Source: JBBPZA01 sp963728925 (GTDB lineage: Bacteria > Actinomycetota > Thermoleophilia > Solirubrobacterales > Solirubrobacteraceae). From it: a DNA stretch of 64,000 bases. The stretch spans positions 124,001-188,000 of the forward strand of contig CAVSMB010000028.1 of NCBI GenBank assembly GCA_963728925.1, read 5' to 3'. Both the position numbers and the translations under genes were made by a program. This document shows positions 33,870-42,022 of this stretch, in pieces. A model generated the notes under the pieces. The model was given only the letters and a program-made list of their open reading frames with translations. It was not told the origin of the DNA and ran no database searches. Position 1 is the stretch's first letter, and every line of letters begins with the position of its first letter.

Positions 33870-34919
33870 ATGCCCGCGCCTGAGCGGGTGACCGTCGCCG
33901 TCGACGCGAACGGCGCGGATCTCGGTCCCACGGAGGTCGCGGCCGGTGCGGCGCTCGCCGCGCGGGCCGGCACGCACGTGCTGTTGTTCGGCCCCGCCGG
34001 CGCGCTCGGCGAGGTCCCCGACGGGGTCGACGTGGTGGACGCGCCCGTCTCGATCGCCAAGGCTGCGGACCCCGCCCGCGCGGTCCGCGCCACTCCCGAG
34101 TCCTCGGTCGTCCGAGCGGCGCGGGCCGTCGCGGACGGTGAGGCCGACGCGCTCGTCTCGGGGGGCTCCACCGGCGCGCTCGTCGCCGCGGGCCTGTTCA
34201 ACGTGAAGCGCGCCGCCGGCGTCCACCGTCCCGCGCTCGCCCTCTCGCTGCCGGTCCCCGGCGCCCCGGTGACCCTGCTCGACGTCGGCGCGAACACCGA
34301 GGCGCGCCCCGAGCACCTCGTGCAGTTCGCCTTCATGGGCGCGGCCTTCGCGCGGGCGGTCCACGGCGTGGCCGAGCCGCGCGTCGCCCTGCTCTCCAAC
34401 GGCGAGGAGCCGACCAAGGGAAGCCCCGACGTGGTCGCCGCCCACGAGATCCTCGCCGGGCGCCCGGGGATCCGCTTCGTGGGCAACGTGGAGGGAACCG
34501 GCGTCACCGCCGGCGCCGCCGACGTCGTCGTCACCGACGGCTTCACCGGCAACGTCGCGCTCAAGCTCATCGAAGGGACGTCGGCGACCGTGCTGGGCAA
34601 CGTGCGCGCGGTCGCCACCTCGTCCCCGCGCGCGAAGCTCGGCGGGCTGCTCCTGCGGCCCGCGCTGCGTCGCTTCCGCGACGAGATCGACCCCGAGGCG
34701 CCGGGTGGCGCCTACCTGCTCGGGCTGCGCCGGCTCGCGGTCGTCTGCCACGGCCGCTTCACCCGTCGCGGCTTCGCGAGCTCGATCGCGCTGGCGGAGC
34801 GCGGGGTGCGCGAGCGGGCGATCGAGCGCACCCACGCGGATCTGGAGTCGGCCGGCGCATTGCGCCGAGCGCCCTCCGCCGCGGTGTCCGACCCCGTCGG
34901 TAGCGTACGCGCACGATGA
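33870..34919 (+). CDS. plsX: Phosphate acyltransferase PlsX
   Basis: 349 residues. Opens VTVAVDANGADLGPTE (family VDxMGGD variant: DANGAD), then SGGSTGALVAAGLF, LDVGANTEARPEHLVQFAFMG and VTDGFTGNVALKLIEG, all PlsX signatures. It makes acyl phosphate from acyl-ACP for phospholipid synthesis. Compared with most PlsX proteins the first motif has Asn-Gly-Ala in place of Met-Gly-Gly. The stop overlaps the acpP ATG (ATGA). Confidence 0.95.
   Translation: MPAPERVTVAVDANGADLGPTEVAAGAALAARAGTHVLLFGPAGALGEVPDGVDVVDAPVSIAKAADPARAVRATPESSVVRAARAVADGEADALVSGGSTGALVAAGLFNVKRAAGVHRPALALSLPVPGAPVTLLDVGANTEARPEHLVQFAFMGAAFARAVHGVAEPRVALLSNGEEPTKGSPDVVAAHEILAGRPGIRFVGNVEGTGVTAGAADVVVTDGFTGNVALKLIEGTSATVLGNVRAVATSSPRAKLGGLLLRPALRRFRDEIDPEAPGGAYLLGLRRLAVVCHGRFTRRGFASSIALAERGVRERAIERTHADLESAGALRRAPSAAVSDPVGSVRAR
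34902..34907 (+). promoter_or_regulatory. Candidate -10 box of acpP
   Basis: TAGCGT within the last codons of plsX, 8 nt before the acpP ATG at 34916. Acyl carrier protein is needed at much higher level than PlsX, so a private promoter is plausible. Confidence 0.35.
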
Positions 34920-35173
34920 CCCGGGAGGAGGTCCTCACGCTGGTGCGCGAGCACCTCGGCGACGAGCTCGAGATCGATCCCGGCGTGATCCAGGAGTCCA
35001 CCCGCTTCAAGGAGGACCTGGCGGCCGACTCGCTCGACCTCTACACGCTCGTCCAGGAGTTCGAGGACACCTACGGGGTCCGGATGTCTGACGAGGAGGC
35101 GACCAAGGTGCTCACGGTCGGCCAGGCGGTCGACTTCGTCCTCGCCCACGGCGTCGAAGCACCAAGGCCCTGA
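34916..35173 (+). CDS. acpP: Acyl carrier protein
   Basis: 85 residues, acidic four-helix protein. Phosphopantetheine attaches to Ser39 in DLAADSLDLYTLV, the DSL motif. Serves fatty-acid synthesis; its location between plsX and rnc is conserved. The TGA stop is followed in frame by the likely true start of rnc. Confidence 0.96.
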   Translation: MTREEVLTLVREHLGDELEIDPGVIQESTRFKEDLAADSLDLYTLVQEFEDTYGVRMSDEEATKVLTVGQAVDFVLAHGVEAPRP

Positions 35174-35176
35174 ACG

Positions 35177-35851
35177 CTGCGCGAGCTGACCGAGCTTCTC
35201 GATCGGCTGCCGGGTGTCCTTGCCCGGCAGGCCGTGATGCACGCCTCCTGGACCGATCGGCGCATGGACTCCTACGAGCGCCTGGCCTTCCTGGGCGACA
35301 GCGTCCTCGGGCTTGCGGTCACCACCCACCTCTACCCCCGGCTCGCGGCGGAGCACTTCGGCGCCGGGCGGCTGACGAAGATCCGCGCACAGGCGGTCTC
35401 GGGTCGCTCGTGCCGCGAGGTCGCCGAGCGCCTGGGCGTGCCCGACCGGCTGCGCTCCGTGGCCCCGCGGTCGACGGGCACCCCCGTAGAGGCGCTGATC
35501 CGCACCGAGCGGGTGCTCGCCTCGGTGGTCGAGGCGCTCATCGGCGCCTGCTACCTGACCTTCGGCTTCGAGCGGACCGCCCCGGCGGTGGTCGAGGCCT
35601 TCGCGCCGGAGATCGCCGAGGCGCTGGAGAACCCGGTCGACTTCAAGTCGGCCCTCCAGGAGCGCCTGGCCCGCGACGCGACGGTCGTCGTCTACGAGAT
35701 AGTGGCCGAGAACGGCCCGCCGCACGAGAGGACCTTCGAGGTGCTTGCGACGGTGTCGGGCGAGGAGGTCGCCCGCGGCTCGGGCCGCAGCAAGAAGGAC
35801 GCCGAGCAGGCGGCGGCGCAGGCGGCGCTGGAGGGCTTCGAGCTGCCGTGA
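35177..35851 (+). CDS. rnc: Ribonuclease III
   Basis: About 224 residues if it starts at the CTG at 35177. The catalytic signature ERLAFLGDSVLGLAV and the second acidic site EALIGACYL are intact, and residues ~150-224 form the dsRNA-binding domain (VVYEIVAENGPPHERTFEV ... SKKDAEQAAAQAAL). The segment LRELTELLDRLPGVLARQAV before the first GTG (35234) aligns with helix 1 of RNase III, so the usual GTG start would remove a structural helix; only CTG codons at 35177 or 35186 are available. Processes rRNA and dsRNA. Confidence 0.88.
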   Translation: MRELTELLDRLPGVLARQAVMHASWTDRRMDSYERLAFLGDSVLGLAVTTHLYPRLAAEHFGAGRLTKIRAQAVSGRSCREVAERLGVPDRLRSVAPRSTGTPVEALIRTERVLASVVEALIGACYLTFGFERTAPAVVEAFAPEIAEALENPVDFKSALQERLARDATVVVYEIVAENGPPHERTFEVLATVSGEEVARGSGRSKKDAEQAAAQAALEGFELP

Positions 35852-35873
35852 CGAAGAGGCAGGCGGCCGTGCC

Positions 35874-38800
35874 ATGCACCTGAAGTCGCTCAGCCTCAAG
35901 GGCTTCAAGTCGTTCCCCGACCGCACCCGGCTGGACTTCGGGCCCGGCGTGAGCGTCGTGGTGGGCCCCAACGGATCCGGCAAGTCGAACATCACCGACG
36001 CCGTCCTGTGGGCGATGGGGGAGCAGTCTCCTCTCGCCGTGCGCGGCCAGTCGATGCAGGACGTCATCTTCGGCGGCGGCCGCGGGCAGCAGGCGCGTGG
36101 TGCCGCGGAGGTCGAGATCGTCATCGAGGCCGACGGCTCCGAGCTCGACCTCGCGGAGCTGTCGATCGTTCGCCGGCTCGACCGCTCCGGCGACGGCGAG
36201 TACCGGCTCAACGGCGCGCGCTGCCGGCTGGTCGACGTCATCGAGGCGCTCTCGGACACTGGGCTGGGCAAGGAGTCGCACTCGGTCGTGTCCCAGGGCC
36301 GGGTCGAGGGGATCGTCACGTCCAAGCCCCGCGACCGCAGGCTGCTCATCGAGGAGGCCGCTGGGCTGGGCAAGCACCGCAAGCGCCGGCGCCGTGCGCA
36401 GCTCAAGCTCGCCCGTACGCAGGACAACCTCGACCGGGCGCTCGACGTCGAGCGCGAGGCGCGCTCGCGGCTGCGCCCGCTCAAGCGCCAGGCCGAGGCG
36501 GCCGAGCTGCACGAGCGCCTGGAGCGCCAGACGCTCGAGGCGCGCTGGTCCGTCGCGCGCGACGACGTCCGGGCCCGGGGCGAGGGGCTCGCAGGGGCCG
36601 AGCGCGAGGCGGCGAGCGCTCGCGGCGTCCGCGATGAGGCGGAACGCGCGCTGGCCGAGGTGGCCGCCCGTCGCCAGGAGGCCGAGCTCGCGCTCGAGCA
36701 GCGGGCAGAGCGGCGCGAGGAGCTGGCGCGACGCGCCTATGCGGCTCGCTCGGCTGGTGAACGCCTCTCCTTCCGCGCCGAGCGGGCGCGGGCGGCCGCC
36801 GACGAGCTCGAGCGGCGGGCGGACCGCGCGCGTGCGCAGCTCGCGGCGTTGCGCGAGCAGTCGGCCAGCACGCACGGAGACGACGACGGCGCCGCCCGGA
36901 TCGGCGAGCTCGAGGCCGAGCTCGCCGTCCTGGAGCGCGACCGCGAGCAGGAGCTCGAGCGCGAGCTGGCCGCGCTCGAGACGCGCCGGGCGGCGGCCGC
37001 CGATGACGTCGAGCGCCGCGAGGCGGCGGTCGCCCGGCGCCGGGCCGAGCTCGCTGCCGCCGACGAGCGCGCCGAGGGCGCGCGGGGCGTCGGCCGCGCG
37101 GCCGAACGGGCGATCGAGAGCGGCCGCCGCGAGGCCGCGCGGGTCGGGGCGGAGCTCGCGGCGGTGAACCAGTTCCTGCGCGCCCACGCGGGCGCGCCCG
37201 GCGGCGCCCGCGCCCTGGCCGACGTACTCGAGGTCGAGCCGGGTTGCGAGCTCGCCCTCGCCGCCGCGCTCGGCGGCCGCCTGCTCGCCGCGATCGTCGA
37301 CGACCACGCGGCCGGCGACGCGCTGCTGGACCGCGCGGGTCAGGACGGGGGAAGCGTGCTCGTGCGGGCGCCGGACGGCAGCCCCTCCGGGTCGTCGCGT
37401 CCCGCCGGATCGGCCTCCGGGTCGTCTCCCGCCGGGTCGTCTCCCGCCGGCTCGCCTCCGGCCGGCTCGCCTCCGGCCGGCTCGCCTCCGGCCGCCCCAT
37501 CTCTCGCCCCGCTCTCGTCCGGCGCGCCGCCGGCCCCGGGCGCGCGTCCGCTCGCCGAGGTGCTCCGCGGTCCTCCCGAGGCGGTCGGCCTGGCCGCGCC
37601 GCTCTTGGCCGACACCTGGCTCGTCGACAACCTCGGGGCTCTCGCGGCGGAGTTCTCGGGAACGGCGGTGACCCGGTCCGGGCGCGTATGGGCCGGGGCG
37701 TGGCGCGAGCTTCGTCAGGTGCCCTCGGGGGGAGCTGACCGGGTGCTCTCGGAACGCAACCGTCGCGAGCGGCTGCTCGCCGAGAGCGAGGCCGCAGTCC
37801 GCTCCGAGCAGGTCGCGATCGCGGAGGCCGAGACGGCAGGGGCGGCGGTGGTCGCCGCCGACGCCGCGCGCCACGCCGCCGACAGCTCGCTGCGCGACGC
37901 GCAACGCGAGCTCGAGACCGCCGTGGAGGCGCGACGTCGAGCCTCGTGGCTCATCGAGCAGCGGCGACTGGCGCCCGACGAGGGCCCCGGGTCGCTTCGG
38001 CGCGCGCAGGTGGCGGCCGAGCTCCAAGGCGAGCGGCGGCTGGCCGAACGCGTCGCGGCCGAGCGCACCGAGCGCGCCGCGCGCGTGCAGCGGCTCGAGC
38101 GCAGGCTGGTCCGCGACGAGGCGCTCGCGCCGGCCGCCGCGCGGCTTGTCGAGGCGCTGACCACCGCGGCGCAGGCCATCGCCGGCCGGGTCGAGGAGGT
38201 CGAGGCGCAGCTGGTTGCCGACCGCGAGGCGGGCGATCGCCTGGCCGGTGACCTGCGGGCGTGCGCGCAGGACGAGGCCGCCCTGCAGGCCGCGCTCAAG
38301 GGGGCGGCCGACGCGGTCACGGTCGCCGAGGTGCGCGCCCAGCAGGCCCGCGACCAGTCGGCCGAAGCACAGCACGAGCTCGCCGCCCTGGCCGGACGCC
38401 TCGGGCTCGAGGCGCAGCCGGCGACGCAGCCGCTCGCCGACGAGGAGCGCGCCGCGCTGGGCGAGCGCGTCGCCAGGCTGGAGCGCCGGCGAGAGCAGCT
38501 CGGACCAGTCAACCCGCTCGCCCAGGACGAGTACGCAGAGGCGGTCGCGCACGTGGAGGAGCTCGAGCGCCAGCGCGAGGACCTCGAGACCGCGATGCGC
38601 GAGCTGCAAGGCCTGATCGCCGACACCGATCGGCAGATCCGCGAGAGCTTCGAGCAGACCTTCACCGCGGTCGCGCGCAACTTCGAGGAGGTCGTCACCC
38701 ATCTCTTCCCCGGCGGCCGCGGCCGGCTGCGGCTGGTGCGCGAGGACGCCGGCCCGCGCCCGGTGCTCGGCGGCCAGCCGCTCTCCGAGGACGAGCGGGC

Positions 38801-39242
38801 GGCGGAGGCGGACGACGCCGGCGTGCACGAGGCCGAAGAGGCCGAGGAGGCGCAGGACGAGGAGCTGCTCGGCGTCGAGATCGAGCTCACGCCGGCGGGC
38901 AAGGCGACCAAGCGGCTGTCGCTGCTCTCCGGCGGCGAGAAGTCGCTCACCGCCCTTGCCTTCCTCTTTGCGGTGTTCCTGGCCCGGCCGTGCCCGTTCT
39001 ACATCCTCGACGAGGTTGAGGCAGCGCTCGACGACCTCAACATCGACCGCTTTCTCACACTCCTGCGCCGCTACGCCGACCGCGCGCAGTTCATCGTCGT
39101 GACTCACCAGAAGCGCACGATGGAGGCCGCCGACACCCTGTACGGGGTGTCGATGGGCGACGACGGGGTCTCCAAGGTCATCTCGAGGCGCCTGCCGCCC
39201 GAGCGCGACGAGGCCGCGCCCCGCGTCGCCGGGGCGGCCTGA
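35874..39242 (+). CDS. smc: Chromosome condensation protein SMC
   Basis: 1122 residues. N-terminal head: LKGFKSFPDRTRLDFGPG and Walker A GPNGSGKSNITDAV (residues ~32-45). Long coiled coils, the hinge at about residues 440-600, and the C-terminal head with signature LSLLSGGEKSLTALAF and Walker B YILDEVEAALDD. The hinge contains an abnormal Ser/Pro/Gly/Ala-rich insertion (residues ~500-560) encoded by 15-bp repeats. The protein is a little shorter than typical (about 1170-1200). Start ATG at 35874 gives MHLKSLSLKGFKSF. Confidence 0.96.
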   Translation: MHLKSLSLKGFKSFPDRTRLDFGPGVSVVVGPNGSGKSNITDAVLWAMGEQSPLAVRGQSMQDVIFGGGRGQQARGAAEVEIVIEADGSELDLAELSIVRRLDRSGDGEYRLNGARCRLVDVIEALSDTGLGKESHSVVSQGRVEGIVTSKPRDRRLLIEEAAGLGKHRKRRRRAQLKLARTQDNLDRALDVEREARSRLRPLKRQAEAAELHERLERQTLEARWSVARDDVRARGEGLAGAEREAASARGVRDEAERALAEVAARRQEAELALEQRAERREELARRAYAARSAGERLSFRAERARAAADELERRADRARAQLAALREQSASTHGDDDGAARIGELEAELAVLERDREQELERELAALETRRAAAADDVERREAAVARRRAELAAADERAEGARGVGRAAERAIESGRREAARVGAELAAVNQFLRAHAGAPGGARALADVLEVEPGCELALAAALGGRLLAAIVDDHAAGDALLDRAGQDGGSVLVRAPDGSPSGSSRPAGSASGSSPAGSSPAGSPPAGSPPAGSPPAAPSLAPLSSGAPPAPGARPLAEVLRGPPEAVGLAAPLLADTWLVDNLGALAAEFSGTAVTRSGRVWAGAWRELRQVPSGGADRVLSERNRRERLLAESEAAVRSEQVAIAEAETAGAAVVAADAARHAADSSLRDAQRELETAVEARRRASWLIEQRRLAPDEGPGSLRRAQVAAELQGERRLAERVAAERTERAARVQRLERRLVRDEALAPAAARLVEALTTAAQAIAGRVEEVEAQLVADREAGDRLAGDLRACAQDEAALQAALKGAADAVTVAEVRAQQARDQSAEAQHELAALAGRLGLEAQPATQPLADEERAALGERVARLERRREQLGPVNPLAQDEYAEAVAHVEELERQREDLETAMRELQGLIADTDRQIRESFEQTFTAVARNFEEVVTHLFPGGRGRLRLVREDAGPRPVLGGQPLSEDERAAEADDAGVHEAEEAEEAQDEELLGVEIELTPAGKATKRLSLLSGGEKSLTALAFLFAVFLARPCPFYILDEVEAALDDLNIDRFLTLLRRYADRAQFIVVTHQKRTMEAADTLYGVSMGDDGVSKVISRRLPPERDEAAPRVAGAA
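37419..37493. repeat. Five tandem 15-bp units in the smc hinge
   Basis: Two GGGTCGTCTCCCGCC units followed by three GGCTCGCCTCCGGCC units, with degenerate copies before them. In frame they encode repeats of S/P-PAGS within a loop of the hinge domain. Confidence 0.85.
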
Positions 39243-39327
39243 GCGCCGACGCTGTCCGCGCCGCACGGTCGAACCGAACCCATCCCTCCCGCCGGCCGTA
39301 GGACCCCCCGGAGAGGAGAGGTGAAAC

Positions 39328-39357
39328 TTGCACGCCACATGCAGATAGCTCTAGGAT
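39328..39357 (+). promoter_or_regulatory. Promoter of the LPXTG cupredoxin gene
   Basis: TTGCAC (39328-39333), 18-nt spacer, TAGGAT (39352-39357), then 7 nt to the GTG at 39365. It supports that GTG as start rather than the ATG at 39356, which overlaps the -10 box. Confidence 0.5.
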
Positions 39358-39364
39358 GGCCGTC

Positions 39365-40783
39365 GTGAAGCGTCTGGGAGGGGTGCTGGCTGCCTGTGGC
39401 ACGACCGCCGCGCTGCTGGCGCCGGCGGCCATCTCGGCTGCGGACGACCCGCAACCGCCCTCGAGCGAGGTTCCGGGGACGACCGGACCCGCCGCGCCCG
39501 CCACGACGACGCCGGCGCAGATCGTCAACCGGCCGCCGCTCGCGTTGCTGTCCGCGAGGCCGAGCGCGGCGACCGCCCGGAAGCCGGTCGCCCTCGACGC
39601 GTCGGCGTCCTCGGACCCCGACGGCTCGATCGCGCGCTACGAATGGGACCTCGACGGCGACGGCAGCTATGAGACCGACGGCGGCGCCACCCCGGTGATC
39701 GAGCACACCTTCGACACCGCGGACACACGAGAGGTCGGACTGCGGGTCACCGACGACGTCGGCGCCACCTCGGACGGCCTCCTGTCACTCGACGTTGCCG
39801 CGGCGCCAACGCCCACCGTCGTCAACCGGCCGGCCCCGTCCGCCGCCTCGCCACCCTCGCCGTCCTCGCCGTCCGCGTCGTCGCCCTCGCCGTCTGCCTC
39901 GCCGGCCTCGTCGTCTGCGTCGCCGGCCTCCTCGTCCGCCTCCCCGGCCGTCAGCTCCCGCCGTCGCGATTCGAGCTCGGCGGCGGATCCGCCGGTCGCG
40001 AGGGCGGCGGCGACGACGTCGGTGACGATCAGCGACTTCAAGTTCTCCCCCGGCACGATCACAGTGAACGCCGGCGACACCGTGCGGTGGACGAACGCCG
40101 GCCCGACCGGCCACTCGGCGACGGGAAGCGGCTTCGACACCGGGATCCTCGCCAAGGGCGCGAGCGGCTCGGAGACATTCTCCAAGGCGGGAACGTTCAG
40201 TTACATCTGCACCCCCCATCCCTTCATGAAGGGGACGGTCGTCGTCAAGGCGGCCGGGTCCGCGTCCGGCGGCTCCGGGTCCGGCGGCTCCGCCTCCAGC
40301 GGCTCGGGGTCGAGCGGGTCCGGCTCCACCGACTCGACCGACTCGTCTGCGACCGACCCCTTCGGCTCCTCGGGATCGTCGGCGGCCTCGGCCAGCGGCG
40401 CTTCGTTGCCCACGACGGGCACGAACGTCGTCCTCGTCGCCGCCATCGGCGCCGGCTTCCTCGTCGCGGGCCTCGCCCTGCGCCTCCTCCCCGGCCTCGC
40501 CGCCGGGGCGGCTGACGCCTCAGGCCCCCCGGGGCACGGTCGGAGCGCCGCTATCGTGCCGCCGCGATGGCGCGCGACTGGCGAGAGGTGTTCATCACCC
40601 GGGACGGTGAGCAGGCCGAGCCCGAGGCCGCCGCGGCCGAGGAGGAGCCCAGGCGTCGCGGCTTCTTCCGCCGCATGCGCGACAACCTCGGCAAGACCCG
40701 GTCGGCGCTTGCCGCCGAGGTTCAGGCGACCCTGTTCGTCGAGCTCGACGACGAGACCTGGGAGCGCCTGGAAGAGGCGCTGA
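39365..40783 (+). CDS. Secreted PKD-cupredoxin protein with LPXTG-type anchor
   Basis: Open for 472 codons; the recognisable protein is the first ~400. Signal peptide (1-26), PKD domain (~57-145, DASASSDPDGSIARYEWDLD and LRVTDDVGATSDG), a Ser/Pro-rich linker (155-215), a plastocyanin-like domain (~218-297) with copper ligands His250, Cys282, His285, Met288, a Gly/Ser linker, then LPTTG (348-352), a hydrophobic span and a weak basic tail. It would be a cell-wall- or membrane-attached copper redox protein. No stop follows the anchor: the frame runs 217 nt into ftsY, which is odd. Confidence 0.82.
   Translation: MKRLGGVLAACGTTAALLAPAAISAADDPQPPSSEVPGTTGPAAPATTTPAQIVNRPPLALLSARPSAATARKPVALDASASSDPDGSIARYEWDLDGDGSYETDGGATPVIEHTFDTADTREVGLRVTDDVGATSDGLLSLDVAAAPTPTVVNRPAPSAASPPSPSSPSASSPSPSASPASSSASPASSSASPAVSSRRRDSSSAADPPVARAAATTSVTISDFKFSPGTITVNAGDTVRWTNAGPTGHSATGSGFDTGILAKGASGSETFSKAGTFSYICTPHPFMKGTVVVKAAGSASGGSGSGGSASSGSGSSGSGSTDSTDSSATDPFGSSGSSAASASGASLPTTGTNVVLVAAIGAGFLVAGLALRLLPGLAAGAADASGPPGHGRSAAIVPPRWRATGERCSSPGTVSRPSPRPPRPRRSPGVAASSAACATTSARPGRRLPPRFRRPCSSSSTTRPGSAWKRR
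40552..40557 (+). promoter_or_regulatory. Candidate -10 box of ftsY
   Basis: TATCGT 9 nt before the ftsY ATG at 40567, inside the end of the cupredoxin frame. Confidence 0.35.
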
Positions 40784-41562
40784 TCGGCGCGGACGTCGGG
40801 GCGCGCACGACGGCGAAGGTCGTCGAGACGCTCGAGTCCGAGGCCGGGTCGGGTGACCTGGAGGGCGGCGAGCAGCTCACCGGCCGCCTTGTCGAGCTGC
40901 TCGCCGACGTCGCCCGCACGGGCGAGGACCGCATCGACCTGCGCGCCGAGCCCACCGTCATGCTGGTGGTCGGGGTCAACGGCACGGGCAAGACGACGAC
41001 GATCGGCAAGGTCGCCTGGCACCTGCGCTCCGAGCTCGGCCGCACGGTGGTCATCGGCGCAGCCGACACGTTCCGCGCCGCGGCCGTCGAGCAGCTCGAG
41101 ACGTGGGCTCAGCGCGCGGGCGCGTCGTTCGTCAAGGGCGAGGAGGGCTCCGATCCCGGCGCCGTCGCCTACGACGCGATCGAGACCGGGCGGTCCGCCG
41201 GCGCCGACGTGGTGATCATCGACACCGCCGGCCGCCTGCACACCCAGCACGACCTCATGGACGAGCTCGCGAAGGTCCGCCGCGTCATCGCCAAGCAGCT
41301 CCCCGGCGCCCCCCACGAGACGCTGCTTACGATCGACGCGACCACGGGGCAGAACGGCCTGCGCCAGGCCAAGCTCTTCTCCGAGGCCGTCGACGTCTCC
41401 GGGATCGTCCTGACCAAGCTCGACGGGACGGCCAAGGGCGGCATCGCCCTGGCCATCGCCACAGAGCTCGGCATCCCCGTCAAGCTCATCGGGCTCGGCG
41501 AGACGCTCGAGGACCTGCGCCCCTTCGACGCGCGGGACTTCGCGCGCGCCCTGCTGACGTAG
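40567..41562 (+). CDS. ftsY: Signal recognition particle receptor FtsY
   Basis: 331 residues. A short acidic N-terminal A region (EPEAAAAEEEP) precedes the NG domain that starts at RRRGFFRRMRDNLGKTR. G1 is GVNGTGKTTTIGK, then ADTFRAAAVEQLE, IDTAGRLHTQ (G3), LTKLDGTAKGG (G4) and IGLGETLEDLRPF (G5). It docks ribosome-SRP complexes at the membrane. ffh lies 1.6 kb downstream after an NfeD/stomatin pair. Confidence 0.97.
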   Translation: MARDWREVFITRDGEQAEPEAAAAEEEPRRRGFFRRMRDNLGKTRSALAAEVQATLFVELDDETWERLEEALIGADVGARTTAKVVETLESEAGSGDLEGGEQLTGRLVELLADVARTGEDRIDLRAEPTVMLVVGVNGTGKTTTIGKVAWHLRSELGRTVVIGAADTFRAAAVEQLETWAQRAGASFVKGEEGSDPGAVAYDAIETGRSAGADVVIIDTAGRLHTQHDLMDELAKVRRVIAKQLPGAPHETLLTIDATTGQNGLRQAKLFSEAVDVSGIVLTKLDGTAKGGIALAIATELGIPVKLIGLGETLEDLRPFDARDFARALLT

Positions 41563-41565
41563 ACT
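41560..41565 (+). promoter_or_regulatory. Candidate -10 box of nfeD, overlapping the ftsY stop
   Basis: TAGACT: the first three bases are the TAG stop of ftsY, and the nfeD ATG at 41576 follows after 10 nt. Confidence 0.4.
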
Positions 41566-41575
41566 CGGCCGCCCC

Positions 41576-42007
41576 ATGGAGAGCTGGCTCCTCTGGTTGA
41601 TCGCCGCCTGCCTGCTCGGGGTGGGGGAGATGCTGACCCTGAGCTTCTTCCTTGCGCCCCTCGCCGCCGGCGCCCTGCTCGCGGCCGTGGCGGCCCTGCT
41701 GGGCGGCGGCGGCGTGGTCCAGTTCATCGTCTTCCTCGTCGCCTCGGTTCTCGCGCTGCTCGTCGTGCGGCCGATCGCCCGTTCGCACCGGCGCATGCCT
41801 CCTCGCCTGCGAACGGGGACCAAGGCGCTGATCGGCAAGCGCGCGATCGTGCTCGAGCGGATCGCCAACGACGAGGGCGTGGGGTGCGTCAAGATCGAGG
41901 GCGAGGTATGGACGGCCCGCGCCTACGACGACGATGCCGTGTTCGACGTCGGCGAGCGGGTCGACGTCGTCGAGATCCGGGGCGCCACGGCGCTCGTCAC
42001 CGAATGA
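41576..42007 (+). CDS. NfeD-family membrane protein
   Basis: 143 residues. Two or three closely spaced membrane segments in the first ~65 residues, then a soluble OB-fold domain (KALIGKRAIVLERIANDEGVGCVKIEGEVWTARA, seen in pieces) of the NfeD C-terminal type. Short NfeD proteins pair with SPFH/stomatin proteins and affect membrane microdomains; a stomatin gene follows 15 nt later. Confidence 0.9.
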   Translation: MESWLLWLIAACLLGVGEMLTLSFFLAPLAAGALLAAVAALLGGGGVVQFIVFLVASVLALLVVRPIARSHRRMPPRLRTGTKALIGKRAIVLERIANDEGVGCVKIEGEVWTARAYDDDAVFDVGERVDVVEIRGATALVTE

Positions 42008-42022
42008 GAGGCTGAACCCATC

